Source: Actinomycetota bacterium
Lineage (GTDB): Bacteria > Actinomycetota > Actinomycetes > S36-B12 > CAIYMF01
NCBI GenBank assembly: GCA_026393115.1
Contig: JAPLAU010000021.1
Coordinates: 1 to 45,602 of the forward strand
Length of the DNA: 45,602 nucleotides
Reading direction: 5' to 3'
The notes beneath the pieces were generated by a model. It saw only the letters and a list, made by a program, of their open reading frames with translations, had not been told where the DNA came from and ran no database searches. Both the position numbers and the translations under genes were made by a program. Position 1 is the first letter of the stretch. Each line of letters starts with the position of its first letter. This document shows positions 1-6,541 of the stretch, in pieces.

Positions 1-118
1 CCGACGCCAACGCGCCCTGGGCAAACTCACCCCGGTCGAGTTTGAGATGATCTACCAAGCCGCAGACGCGGCGTAGGAACCATCAACCCCGAGTGTCAAC
101 CAAACCGGGGGCAGACCC
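1..118 (+). mobile_element. Right end of an IS3-family insertion sequence (partial)
   Basis: The window opens inside an insertion sequence. The last codons of a transposase end at 76 and a G-rich terminal sequence follows (GTGTCAACC at 93-101, GGGGGCAGACCC at 107-118), which resembles the end of IS3-type elements. From 119 the sequence is continuous with the minus-strand IS481-type transposase gene, so 118/119 is the likely junction. The left end lies outside the window and no target duplication can be read. Confidence 0.6.
2..76 (+). pseudogene. C-terminal end of IS3-family transposase (OrfB), cut by window start
   Basis: An open frame of 24 codons reads RRQRALGKLTPVEFEMIYQ and then AADAA before the TAG at 74-76. 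The R-x-ALG-x-x-(S/T)P-x-E-(F/Y)-E pattern is the usual C-terminal tail of the IS3-family OrfB integrase-core transposase. Only this tail is visible because the gene starts upstream of the window. Whether the full gene is intact cannot be judged. The family call rests on a short stretch. Confidence 0.65.
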
Positions 119-478
119 TTTGGGTGGTTGGGGGGTGATGAGTCCGGCTTTGGTCAGGGTGTGCCAGATGGTGGAGATTGCTGGTGGGGTGTGGCCGGCT
201 CGTTCTAGTCGGGCGGCGATGGATCGCGGGCCAGCGTCATGGCCGTCGGCGCTCAGTGTTCGGCGCATGTGGCAGATCAGAGTGACCATGTCTTCGCTGA
301 TCGCATTGGGGCTGGTGTGAGGTCGTTGGGTGCGGGGTTCCAGTGCGTCCCAGCCTCCGTGTCGCCAGGCTGCCACCAGTTGGCTCACGCGTGGTTGTGA
401 GATGCCGTAGAGGCGGGCGACCTCGGTTTGGGACTTACAGGCCAGGACAGCTTCGACGATGACTCGTTGCTTGGACAT
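83..478 (-). pseudogene. IS481-family transposase N-terminal fragment, truncated by IS3 insertion
   Basis: The 131-codon frame begins MSKQRVIVEAVLA and carries an N-terminal helix-turn-helix (about residues 15-45, EVARLYGISQPRVSQLV) followed by the second DNA-binding region typical of IS481 transposases (SADGHDAGPRSIAARL, then HTPPAISTIWHTL). The family normally continues into a DDE integrase core, which is absent. After PQPPK (near 119) the frame enters the end of the IS3-type element and stops at 83. I read this as a transposase gene interrupted by the IS3 insertion, with its catalytic half probably on the far side, outside the window. It might still make a short DNA-binding protein. Confidence 0.75.
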
Positions 479-484
479 GCGGTG

Positions 485-616
485 AAGGATGTCCGATTTG
501 CTCGTTATAAGGATGTCTCGAGACAGCCTATAAATATGTCCCCGAACACCACACCCTCAGCTCCACGTTGTGAAGTCTCGGGACATCCTTATGGGATGTC
601 TCGGGACTTCCTTATT
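485..616. repeat. Repeated palindromic motifs at the end of the IS481-type element
   Basis: Just upstream of the minus-strand transposase start, several copies of a motif built on GGATGTCTCGAGACA occur in both orientations: 485-495 (partial), 509-525 (with the 12-bp palindrome TGTCTCGAGACA at 514-525), 573-590 (AAGTCTCGGGACATCCTT) and 594-615 (ending GGGACTTCCTTAT). Repeats of this kind near IS481-type termini are plausible transposase-binding sites. The outer border of the element is probably near 615-621. Confidence 0.55.
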
Positions 617-815
617 TTTTTGAACTTGTAGCCCTTGGGCATGCCGCCTGACCCTTGTCGACCGTCCCAGTGGGCCGGAATTGTTTCGATGGGTGGAGCC
701 AACGTTGCTGCGGTTGGGTGTGACCTCGCGGCAATGCTCTCTTCGGCGGATGCAGACCTGTACTCTCACAGAAGATTGAGGTGAATTGCTTCCGAGCGGT
801 TGGGGAAGGTGACTG
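617..815. other. Non-coding stretch between the insertion sequence and the first chromosomal gene
   Basis: Together with 479-616 this makes a gene-free stretch of about 340 bases. The first part is IS end sequence. In 617-815 I see no convincing gene, hairpin or terminator, only AAGGTGA at 806-812 just before the GTG start at 816. Short minus-strand frames here look like chance. Confidence 0.5.
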
Positions 816-2606
816 GTGAGCGGGCTATCGCGCAGAGACTTCTTGGCCCTGACCGGAGTTCTTGCCGGAGCGGTGGCTCTTCCTGCCGGCGCTTTGGGCT
901 CGGCGCTGGCGGCGCCAACCCTAGCCACCGACGTTCCGACCACTCTGCTGCAGACCATCCGCTACGGCCCCATCGCGCGTGGCACCTATCGCACTCTGCA
1001 GAACGCCCCTGGCGAATCTTTCCTCGAGCGCATTGACCTGCTCGGAAAGGCTCCGGCGGCCGGCCGGGCGGCTTCGCGTCGCTCGTTGTGTTACGTCGGT
1101 CACTTCAGCGATATGCACATCATCGACGGGCAATCTCCTGCACGGCTTGAGCCGATGCTCGGTCAGGATGCGTCGTTATGGGCTGGTGCCTTCCGGCCAC
1201 ATGACGCTCTCACCGTGCACGTGGCATCAGCCATGGTCGCAGCGATGACCGAGGCACGCCGCAGTCCGCTCACAGGCGCGGCGATGACCGCCGCAGTCGT
1301 CACCGGTGACAGCGCCGACATGCACTCGCGATATGAACTTGATTGGTACATCGACATGCTCGATGGCGTCACCGTGACGCCCAACAGCGGTGCGGTGGGC
1401 GTATACGAGGGCGTGCAAGCGTGGGCGGAAGCCACGTACGCGTATCACCCCGAAGACCCCAACGATCCCTTCGGCATTCTGGGATTCCCTCGACTTCCCG
1501 GTCTGCTCAGTGCGGCCGTCAGTCAGCCGGTTCCATCGGTCGGTCTGGTGTCGCCGTGGTACTCGGTGTATGGCAACCACGACACGTTGCTCCTAGGTAC
1601 GTTCCCGATTGGCACCGACCTGCAGGGCTGGGCGACCGGCGACCGCAAGGCCGCGCTGTGGCCAGCGCTCGGCGTGGGGGCGTTTCGGGGATTGGCTGCC
1701 GATGCCAGTGTCTTCACGCAGTTGTTCAACCGCCTCCAAGATCAACTCTCGGCGCAGTGGGGGATTCGTCGCATCACCTCCGATCCCGGACGCCGGCTAT
1801 TCAATCAACAGGAGTTCATGCAGGCGCACCTCGACAGTCCGTCGGCCCCTGGTCCGGTGGGCCACGGCTTTACGCCGGCCAACATCGACAGTGGCCAGAC
1901 CTGGTGGTCGGCCGACTTCGGACCATTCGTGCGCGCTTTCGGTCTCGACACATGCAACCAGGTGGTAGGTGCAGACGGAGCAATTCCGCAAGACCAGTTC
2001 GAGTGGCTCAAGGAGCAACTGGCGATCGCCACGCGTGAGAACAAACTGGCGATTCTGCTGTCACACCACAACAGCCTCACGTTGGAGAATGACGCGGTTC
2101 CGGACGAAGGTCCTACCCAGCCACTGATTCACGCGGACGAATTCATTGCCGCCGTGCTCGAGTTTCCGAATGTGGTGGCGTGGCTTAACGGACACACGCA
2201 CATCAACACCATTCAGGCCCACCAACGCGCAGGCGGCGGCGGATTCTGGGAGATCACGACGGCCTCGTGCATCGACTTCCCGCAACAGCAGCAGACGGTT
2301 GAAATCGTCGACAACCGCGATGGAACCTTGTCGCTGTTCACCACCGTTCTCGACCACCGCTCGCCGGCTGATTACACCGATGGCGACTTCTCGGTGGTTG
2401 GTCTTGCCTCACTGAGTCGACAGATGGCGGCGAACGATGTCAACGAGAATCCGACGATGCGCCTGGGGTCGCTATCCGATCGCAACTGTGAACTGCTCCT
2501 TCCATCTCCCTTTGATCTGTCAACCATCACCGATGCCCAGATTCAAGTGGCCCAGGCTGAAGCTCTCGCCCGGGTTGTCGCATTCGAACAGAAGGCACCG
2601 AAATGA
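816..2606 (+). CDS. TIGR03767-family metallophosphoesterase, Tat-exported
   Basis: Predicted secreted calcineurin-like phosphoesterase of 596 residues. The N-terminus has a twin-arginine signal (SRRDFLALTG, residues 5-14) followed by a hydrophobic Ala/Gly/Leu stretch, so export in folded form is expected. Metallophosphoesterase metal-ligand motifs occur in order: SDMH (D99, H101), GDSAD (D165), GNHD (253-256), LLSHHN and GHTH. They are separated by long inserts, as in the TIGR03767 (PPA1498) family. The GTG start at 816 is supported by AAGGTGA upstream. It overlaps the next gene by ATGA, and a lipoprotein and a membrane protein follow, which suggests a joint envelope role. The substrate is unknown. 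Confidence 0.85.
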   Translation: MSGLSRRDFLALTGVLAGAVALPAGALGSALAAPTLATDVPTTLLQTIRYGPIARGTYRTLQNAPGESFLERIDLLGKAPAAGRAASRRSLCYVGHFSDMHIIDGQSPARLEPMLGQDASLWAGAFRPHDALTVHVASAMVAAMTEARRSPLTGAAMTAAVVTGDSADMHSRYELDWYIDMLDGVTVTPNSGAVGVYEGVQAWAEATYAYHPEDPNDPFGILGFPRLPGLLSAAVSQPVPSVGLVSPWYSVYGNHDTLLLGTFPIGTDLQGWATGDRKAALWPALGVGAFRGLAADASVFTQLFNRLQDQLSAQWGIRRITSDPGRRLFNQQEFMQAHLDSPSAPGPVGHGFTPANIDSGQTWWSADFGPFVRAFGLDTCNQVVGADGAIPQDQFEWLKEQLAIATRENKLAILLSHHNSLTLENDAVPDEGPTQPLIHADEFIAAVLEFPNVVAWLNGHTHINTIQAHQRAGGGGFWEITTASCIDFPQQQQTVEIVDNRDGTLSLFTTVLDHRSPADYTDGDFSVVGLASLSRQMAANDVNENPTMRLGSLSDRNCELLLPSPFDLSTITDAQIQVAQAEALARVVAFEQKAPK

Positions 2607-2977
2607 GCGCGCGTTTGCGCCGATTCGGCGCCATCCTTGCCGTCGGCGTCATGGCCGTGACGTCGCTGAGTGGTTGTGGGCGGTTGATGTCGCAGGTGGG
2701 CGCACTCACCGCCGTGGGTGGCGATCGTGTAGCGGCAGTAGGCGCTGCGGCCGACGACATATTGATCCGCGAACGAGTACAGGTGATGCAGTGGCCTCAG
2801 TGCAGCGAGGCGAAGAAAGCCGTCTCGTGCACAGGAGCGGCCCTTGATGGTGTGCCCATCACTGTCGAGTCAGATGGCAGTTCGCCGCTCACGATGACGA
2901 TTACCGTCGGCACACGCGAACTGTTCCGCGGTGAGGTCCAGCCGATTCTCAATGAGGCTGCGGGGCAGAAGCCATGA
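2603..2977 (+). CDS. Small predicted lipoprotein of unknown function
   Basis: A 124-residue protein starting MSARLRRFGAILAVGV. A basic n-region, a hydrophobic segment and a lipobox SLSGC (Cys about residue 25) predict a lipid-anchored exported protein. The mature part has two Cys (PQCSE and VSCTG) that could form a disulfide. No domain is recognised. Its ATG overlaps the stop of the phosphoesterase gene (ATGA) and its own stop overlaps the start of the next membrane protein, so the three are probably translated together. It may tether or assist the phosphoesterase, but that is a guess from context. Confidence 0.75.
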   Translation: MSARLRRFGAILAVGVMAVTSLSGCGRLMSQVGALTAVGGDRVAAVGAAADDILIRERVQVMQWPQCSEAKKAVSCTGAALDGVPITVESDGSSPLTMTITVGTRELFRGEVQPILNEAAGQKP

Positions 2978-3681
2978 GCGCGGGGGAGGCGGCGGTGAGC
3001 CCAGCGGTTGAGGTGCCGCGTCGGTATGGCCGCTCGGTATTGGTGGCTGGGTTGCGCGGCATCGGTCGGGCGTGGTTGCCGCTGCTGATCGTGGTGATCG
3101 TCAATGCGATCGTTCAGGCTCTGCTTGTCACTCTCGGAGCCGTGCCAGGTATCGATGGCATCGCCATTGTGTGGGCGCTCGTGTCGCTGGCGATCATCGT
3201 GATCACGTACGCGGTGGTGTCCGCGGCCGCACTCGAATCGGTTGACGGCAAAGTGTCGTGGGCCGCAATGACACAGCGACTGCGCGCACACTGGCTGCTA
3301 TTCGTCATCTGGACCGCAGTAGTGGCCGTGGGCGTATTCCTCGGACTGCTGCTGTACACGTTGCCGGGCATCCTCATTGCAGCGCTCACGGTGTTCATTC
3401 CAGTTGCAGCGATGGACGGCCAGCGCGACGCGTTCGCTGACAACTTCGCGGCGATCAAAGCGCGCCCTGGCCGTTGGCTGATCACCGTGGTGATCATGGG
3501 AGCAATCGTCGGGTTCGCGTGGCTCTTCGCAGCGCTGTGCGGGTTCTTTGTTGGCGGTTGGCTCGGCGCGCTGCTCGTGTGGCTGGTCTTTGGCGTGCTG
3601 CTCGTGTGGTTCACCTGCGCGTGGGCCGCGCTGTTCCGAAGCACCCCCCGCGGAATCGGAACGAACGCACCCGCGTCTTAG
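2974..3681 (+). CDS. Polytopic membrane protein of unknown function
   Basis: A 235-residue protein with about six hydrophobic segments, including AWLPLLIVVIVNAIV, ALVSLAIIVITYAVV, LLFVIWTAVVAVGVFLG and a long C-terminal hydrophobic stretch GALLVWLVFGVLLVW. It resembles the loosely defined actinobacterial multi-pass proteins with glycerophosphodiester-phosphodiesterase-like membrane domains, but I see no motif that fixes a function. It starts in an ATGA overlap with the lipoprotein gene and is the last gene of the trio. Its TAG stop overlaps the TAA stop of the convergent kup gene within TTAG at 3678-3681. Confidence 0.75.
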   Translation: MSAGEAAVSPAVEVPRRYGRSVLVAGLRGIGRAWLPLLIVVIVNAIVQALLVTLGAVPGIDGIAIVWALVSLAIIVITYAVVSAAALESVDGKVSWAAMTQRLRAHWLLFVIWTAVVAVGVFLGLLLYTLPGILIAALTVFIPVAAMDGQRDAFADNFAAIKARPGRWLITVVIMGAIVGFAWLFAALCGFFVGGWLGALLVWLVFGVLLVWFTCAWAALFRSTPRGIGTNAPAS

Positions 3682-5606
3682 ACGCCGACTTCAGTTCCCA
3701 AAGTGATAGTGCGTTCGGGTGGAAGTTCGAAGTACTCGATCGGGCTGGTCGCATTCTTGGTGAGGCTGACGAATAAGTGCTTGCGCCAGCGAGCCATTCC
3801 GGGCTCGTTGTTGGGCTTGACGGTGATGTGTGAGGCAATGTAGATCACCGAATCGGGATCGAGATCGGGAATCAATTTCTGATCACGAGCCATCTCGAGC
3901 ATGTGCGGAGCACTGATTTCATCTCGGAAGCCGACCCGCGCCTTGAGTACGGCGATGCGCGGAGTGGTTTCGGTCAGCCACTCAACCGACAGACTTTCGC
4001 TATCGGCAACGTGGGGTTCGGTCTGCGGCTGAATCGACAGCACGATGACCTGTTCGTGGGTGACGTGAATCTGCTCGGCGCCCAGTCGCATGGCCAGTGG
4101 CACGGTTGTTCCGGTGAGGCTCAGGTGCACAGCAGTTCCGGGAACCGTTTCGACTGGGGGAGTCATAGTCGACAGTCGCGCAATGAAGTCGGTCAGTGGT
4201 CCTTCGCGTTCCCGACGCTGGCGACTGACTCGCTGGTTTCCGAGGTACCACGTGCTGAGAATGATGAAGACGATCACAGCGACACCCAGTGGGAACCAAC
4301 CACCGGTCACGATCTTGGTCGCGTTCGCAGCGAGGAACAGTGTGTTCACGGTCAGGAAGACGGCGCCGGCGAGAATCACGTTCCATAGTGGGCGTCGCCA
4401 CAGCAGTCTCATGACGACAAGGAATAGCAACGTGTCGATGAGCAAGGTTCCCGTGACGGCGATTCCGTAGGCTGACGCCAATCGCGTCGATGAGCGGAAA
4501 ACCAGAACCAAACCGACGACTGCGATGCATAGGGCCCAGTTGATCGCCGACGAGTACACCTGACCCATTTCGGTATTCGATGTGTGCTTGATGTTCATGC
4601 GTGGCAGGTAGCCACTGCGAATGGCTTGGTTGGTGACCGAGAATGCGCCGGAGATCACCGCCTGAGAAGCGATGACGGTGGCGAATGTCGCGAGCAACAC
4701 CATCGGAAGCTGCGCCCACGAGGGGAAGAGCAGGAAGAACGGGTTCTTGACAGCAGCGGGGTTTTCAAGGATGAGTGAACCTTGGCCGGCGTAGTTCAGC
4801 AGCAGTGCTGGGAAAACGATCCAGAACCACGCCCGGGTGATGGCGGGCCGACCGAAGTGACCCATGTCGGCGTAGAGCGCTTCGGTTCCGGTGATGGTCA
4901 GCACGATGGAACCGAGGGCTACGAAGGAGATCATCGGGTGTTCGAGTAGGAAGTCGGCGGCGTAGAGCGGTGAGGCCGCGCGAAGAATATTGGGATCTTT
5001 CAGCACCTGTGCAAGACCGACAGCCGCAATAATCACGAACCACAGCACCATGACGGGGCCAAAGATGCGGCCAATCACTGACGTGCCGAAACGTTGGAAT
5101 GAGAACAGCCCGACGAGAACCACCACGGCAATCGGCACTACCCACTGGGCCATGGCGGGCGATACGACTTCAAGACCTTCAACGGCCGAGAGAACGGAGA
5201 TAGCAGGGGTAATCATCCCGTCGCCAAAGAAGAGTGCGACACCGAAGAGACCAGCGGTCACCAGTGCGGGTTTCACCCAGGGGCGCTTGATGGTCAACTT
5301 CTTCACCAAGGCGATGAGGGCCATGATGCCGCCCTCGCCCTCATTGTCGGCGCGCATGATGAGGATGACGAACTCAACACTGACGACCAGTACCAGAGTC
5401 CAGAACACCAGTGAGATGACGCCGTAGACGTCAACCGCGGTGGCTTGGATGTCGTTGTTATCAGAGGAGAAGACGGTTTGGAGGGCGTAGAGTCCGCTGG
5501 TTCCGATGTCACCGAACACGACACCCAGTGCGCCGAGCATCAGAATCGACGGTGCTGCTCGGCCACGGCGAGTGCGTGCGCCAGGTTGTGCCGGGGTGTC
5601 TGACAT
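3678..5606 (-). CDS. kup: KUP-family potassium uptake protein
   Basis: A 642-residue potassium transporter (KUP/HAK/KT family, probably K+/H+ symport) in the cytoplasmic membrane. The N-terminus has the family signature LGALGVVFGDIGTSGLYAL (about residues 25-43), followed by about 12 membrane segments and a soluble C-terminal domain from about residue 460. The motifs FGDGMITPAISVLSA and TGTEALYADMGHFG are also characteristic. Length is normal. ATG at 5606. A TAGCGT box lies 9 bases before the start (5616-5621 on this strand). It is divergent from the OctT-like gene, with about 50 bp of shared upstream DNA. Confidence 0.95.
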   Translation of the reverse strand: MSDTPAQPGARTRRGRAAPSILMLGALGVVFGDIGTSGLYALQTVFSSDNNDIQATAVDVYGVISLVFWTLVLVVSVEFVILIMRADNEGEGGIMALIALVKKLTIKRPWVKPALVTAGLFGVALFFGDGMITPAISVLSAVEGLEVVSPAMAQWVVPIAVVVLVGLFSFQRFGTSVIGRIFGPVMVLWFVIIAAVGLAQVLKDPNILRAASPLYAADFLLEHPMISFVALGSIVLTITGTEALYADMGHFGRPAITRAWFWIVFPALLLNYAGQGSLILENPAAVKNPFFLLFPSWAQLPMVLLATFATVIASQAVISGAFSVTNQAIRSGYLPRMNIKHTSNTEMGQVYSSAINWALCIAVVGLVLVFRSSTRLASAYGIAVTGTLLIDTLLFLVVMRLLWRRPLWNVILAGAVFLTVNTLFLAANATKIVTGGWFPLGVAVIVFIILSTWYLGNQRVSRQRREREGPLTDFIARLSTMTPPVETVPGTAVHLSLTGTTVPLAMRLGAEQIHVTHEQVIVLSIQPQTEPHVADSESLSVEWLTETTPRIAVLKARVGFRDEISAPHMLEMARDQKLIPDLDPDSVIYIASHITVKPNNEPGMARWRKHLFVSLTKNATSPIEYFELPPERTITLGTEVGV

Positions 5607-5644
5607 GGTGGGCCCACGCTACACGGCACGCTGTGGCCGACGGC

Positions 5645-5650
5645 TAATGT
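5645..5650 (+). promoter_or_regulatory. -10 box of a probable leaderless promoter for the OctT-like gene
   Basis: TAATGT matches the actinobacterial TANNNT -10 pattern and sits exactly at -12 to -7 from the ATG at 5657, the spacing expected if transcription starts at the A of the start codon. There is no Shine-Dalgarno sequence. No good -35 box is visible. Confidence 0.5.
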
Positions 5651-5656
5651 CGGCTC

Positions 5657-6409
5657 ATGCCCGCGTTCACCCGCTACGTCCTGGTGCTCGGTGACTCCTT
5701 GGCCTATCACGGTCCGCAGGCTGCGGTGCCGCTCACCGATGAACGCCTGTATCCCAACGTGATGGCCGCTGCTCTCGGCCACGAGGTGCGTGTCGACGTG
5801 CTGGCGCAACTGGGCTGGACGGCGCGTGAGGCATGGTGGGCGCTGACGAAGGACCCGCATTCGTGGGGGGAATACGTCGGGCGAGCAGATGGCTTGCTGC
5901 TGGCAGTGGGCGGATTCGACCAACTTCCGGCCGCGGTTCCTACCTACGTTCGCGAGAGCCTGGCCTACGTGCGACCCGGTTCGCTGCGACGCCGCGCCAA
6001 GGCCACCTACTCATCATTGGCCCCGCACGTGATGCGTGCGACCGATGGTCGGATGCGGCAGCTACCACAGCGAGCAACCGACGTTTACTTGACGCGCTGC
6101 CTTGAGGGCGTACGTGCCTTCCGTCCTGACATTCCCACGGTGTTGATGGGCCCTTCGCCCTACGACTCGGCGATGTACCCGTCACAGCGCCCACACTCGC
6201 CCGCGGTTGCAGCGGCGCGGTCATGGGCGCAGGGTGCGGACGTGGGTTTTGTTGACATCGACCCGCTCGTGACACCGTGCCTTGGTGAAGGACGCAACAA
6301 CCCTGATGGCCTGCACTGGGGCTGGCAGGCACATTCGAATGTCGGGCAGGCTTTGTCGACCGCGTTCATTGCAGCAGGCTGGAATTCGCCGGATGAGGCG
6401 CTGGGGTAA
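5657..6409 (+). CDS. octT: SGNH-hydrolase-type acyltransferase, probable diglucosylglycerate octanoyltransferase (OctT-like)
   Basis: A 250-residue SGNH/GDSL-fold protein. Block I is LVLGDSLAYHG (nucleophile Ser about residue 14). The C-terminal DGLHWG carries the Asp-x-x-His of the catalytic dyad. The internal LAYVRPGSLRRR and GWTAREAWWALTKDP resemble, from memory, the mycobacterial OctT (Rv2418c), which octanoylates diglucosylglycerate on the way to methylglucose lipopolysaccharide. Rv2418c also lies next to a DegV gene; here DegV lies two genes away, beyond leuS. The other pathway genes are not in this window, so the substrate is inferred. Start chosen from the leaderless -10 box. Confidence 0.7.
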   Translation: MPAFTRYVLVLGDSLAYHGPQAAVPLTDERLYPNVMAAALGHEVRVDVLAQLGWTAREAWWALTKDPHSWGEYVGRADGLLLAVGGFDQLPAAVPTYVRESLAYVRPGSLRRRAKATYSSLAPHVMRATDGRMRQLPQRATDVYLTRCLEGVRAFRPDIPTVLMGPSPYDSAMYPSQRPHSPAVAAARSWAQGADVGFVDIDPLVTPCLGEGRNNPDGLHWGWQAHSNVGQALSTAFIAAGWNSPDEALG

Positions 6410-6412
6410 GTT
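6407..6412 (+). promoter_or_regulatory. -10 box of a probable leaderless promoter for the leuS leader
   Basis: TAAGTT lies at -12 to -7 from the ATG of the leader peptide at 6419. It overlaps the TAA stop of the preceding gene (6407-6409). This spacing would place the transcript start on the leader AUG itself. The -35 region is poor (TTCGCC, 6385-6390, 16-bp spacer). Confidence 0.45.
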
Positions 6413-6418
6413 GTCGGT

Positions 6419-6457
6419 ATGCGTACGCGACTGCTCCTTACCGGGCCGCGTCGGTAG
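6419..6457 (+). CDS. Leucine-rich leader peptide of the leuS attenuator
   Basis: A 12-codon frame reads MRTRLLLTGPRR and ends with TAG at 6455-6457. It contains three consecutive leucine codons (CTG CTC CTT, 6431-6439) directly before a strong hairpin, immediately upstream of leucyl-tRNA synthetase. This is the expected design of a transcription attenuation leader in which uncharged tRNA-Leu stalls the ribosome. Attenuators of this kind have been predicted upstream of leuS in some Streptomyces. The peptide itself probably has no other job. Confidence 0.75.
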   Translation: MRTRLLLTGPRR

Positions 6458-6520
6458 AACCATCCGACGCGGCGACCCCTTGCATGTGCGAGGGGTCCTG
6501 TCATTTCAGGGGCAGCAGCG
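6445..6520 (+). promoter_or_regulatory. leuS attenuator RNA: alternative hairpins
   Basis: Hairpin 1 pairs 6445-6454 with 6464-6473 (GCCGCGTCGG / CCGACGCGGC, 10 bp, no mismatch); the leader stop codon is in its loop. Hairpin 2 (6474-6497) is the terminator-like stem. By hand I find a competing helix between 6468-6479 and 6509-6520 (9 pairs, with interruptions) that would break both hairpins. A ribosome stalled on the Leu codons at 6431-6439 would cover the 5' arm of hairpin 1, free 6464-6473 and favour this competitor, so leuS would be read when charged tRNA-Leu is scarce. The switch is inferred; the pairings are seen. Confidence 0.65.
6474..6497 (+). terminator. Terminator-like hairpin of the leuS attenuator
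   Basis: GACCCCT (6474-6480) pairs perfectly with AGGGGTC (6491-6497). Three more pairs (TGC with GCG, one G-U wobble) extend the stem to 10 bp around an ATGT loop. It is followed by CTGTCATTTC, which is only weakly T-rich, as is common for actinobacterial terminators. Confidence 0.55.
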
Positions 6521-6541
6521 ATCAGTGAGGACACGGAGAGC

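Noticed and set aside
557..958. A 133-codon minus-strand frame overlapping the phosphoesterase start
   Set aside because: It covers IS end repeats and the start of a real gene on the other strand; no motif or ribosome-binding site.
6419..6541. The leuS leader as a T-box riboswitch
   Set aside because: No TGGNACCGCG-type T-box sequence or specifier-loop layout is present, whereas a Leu-rich leader peptide and hairpins are.
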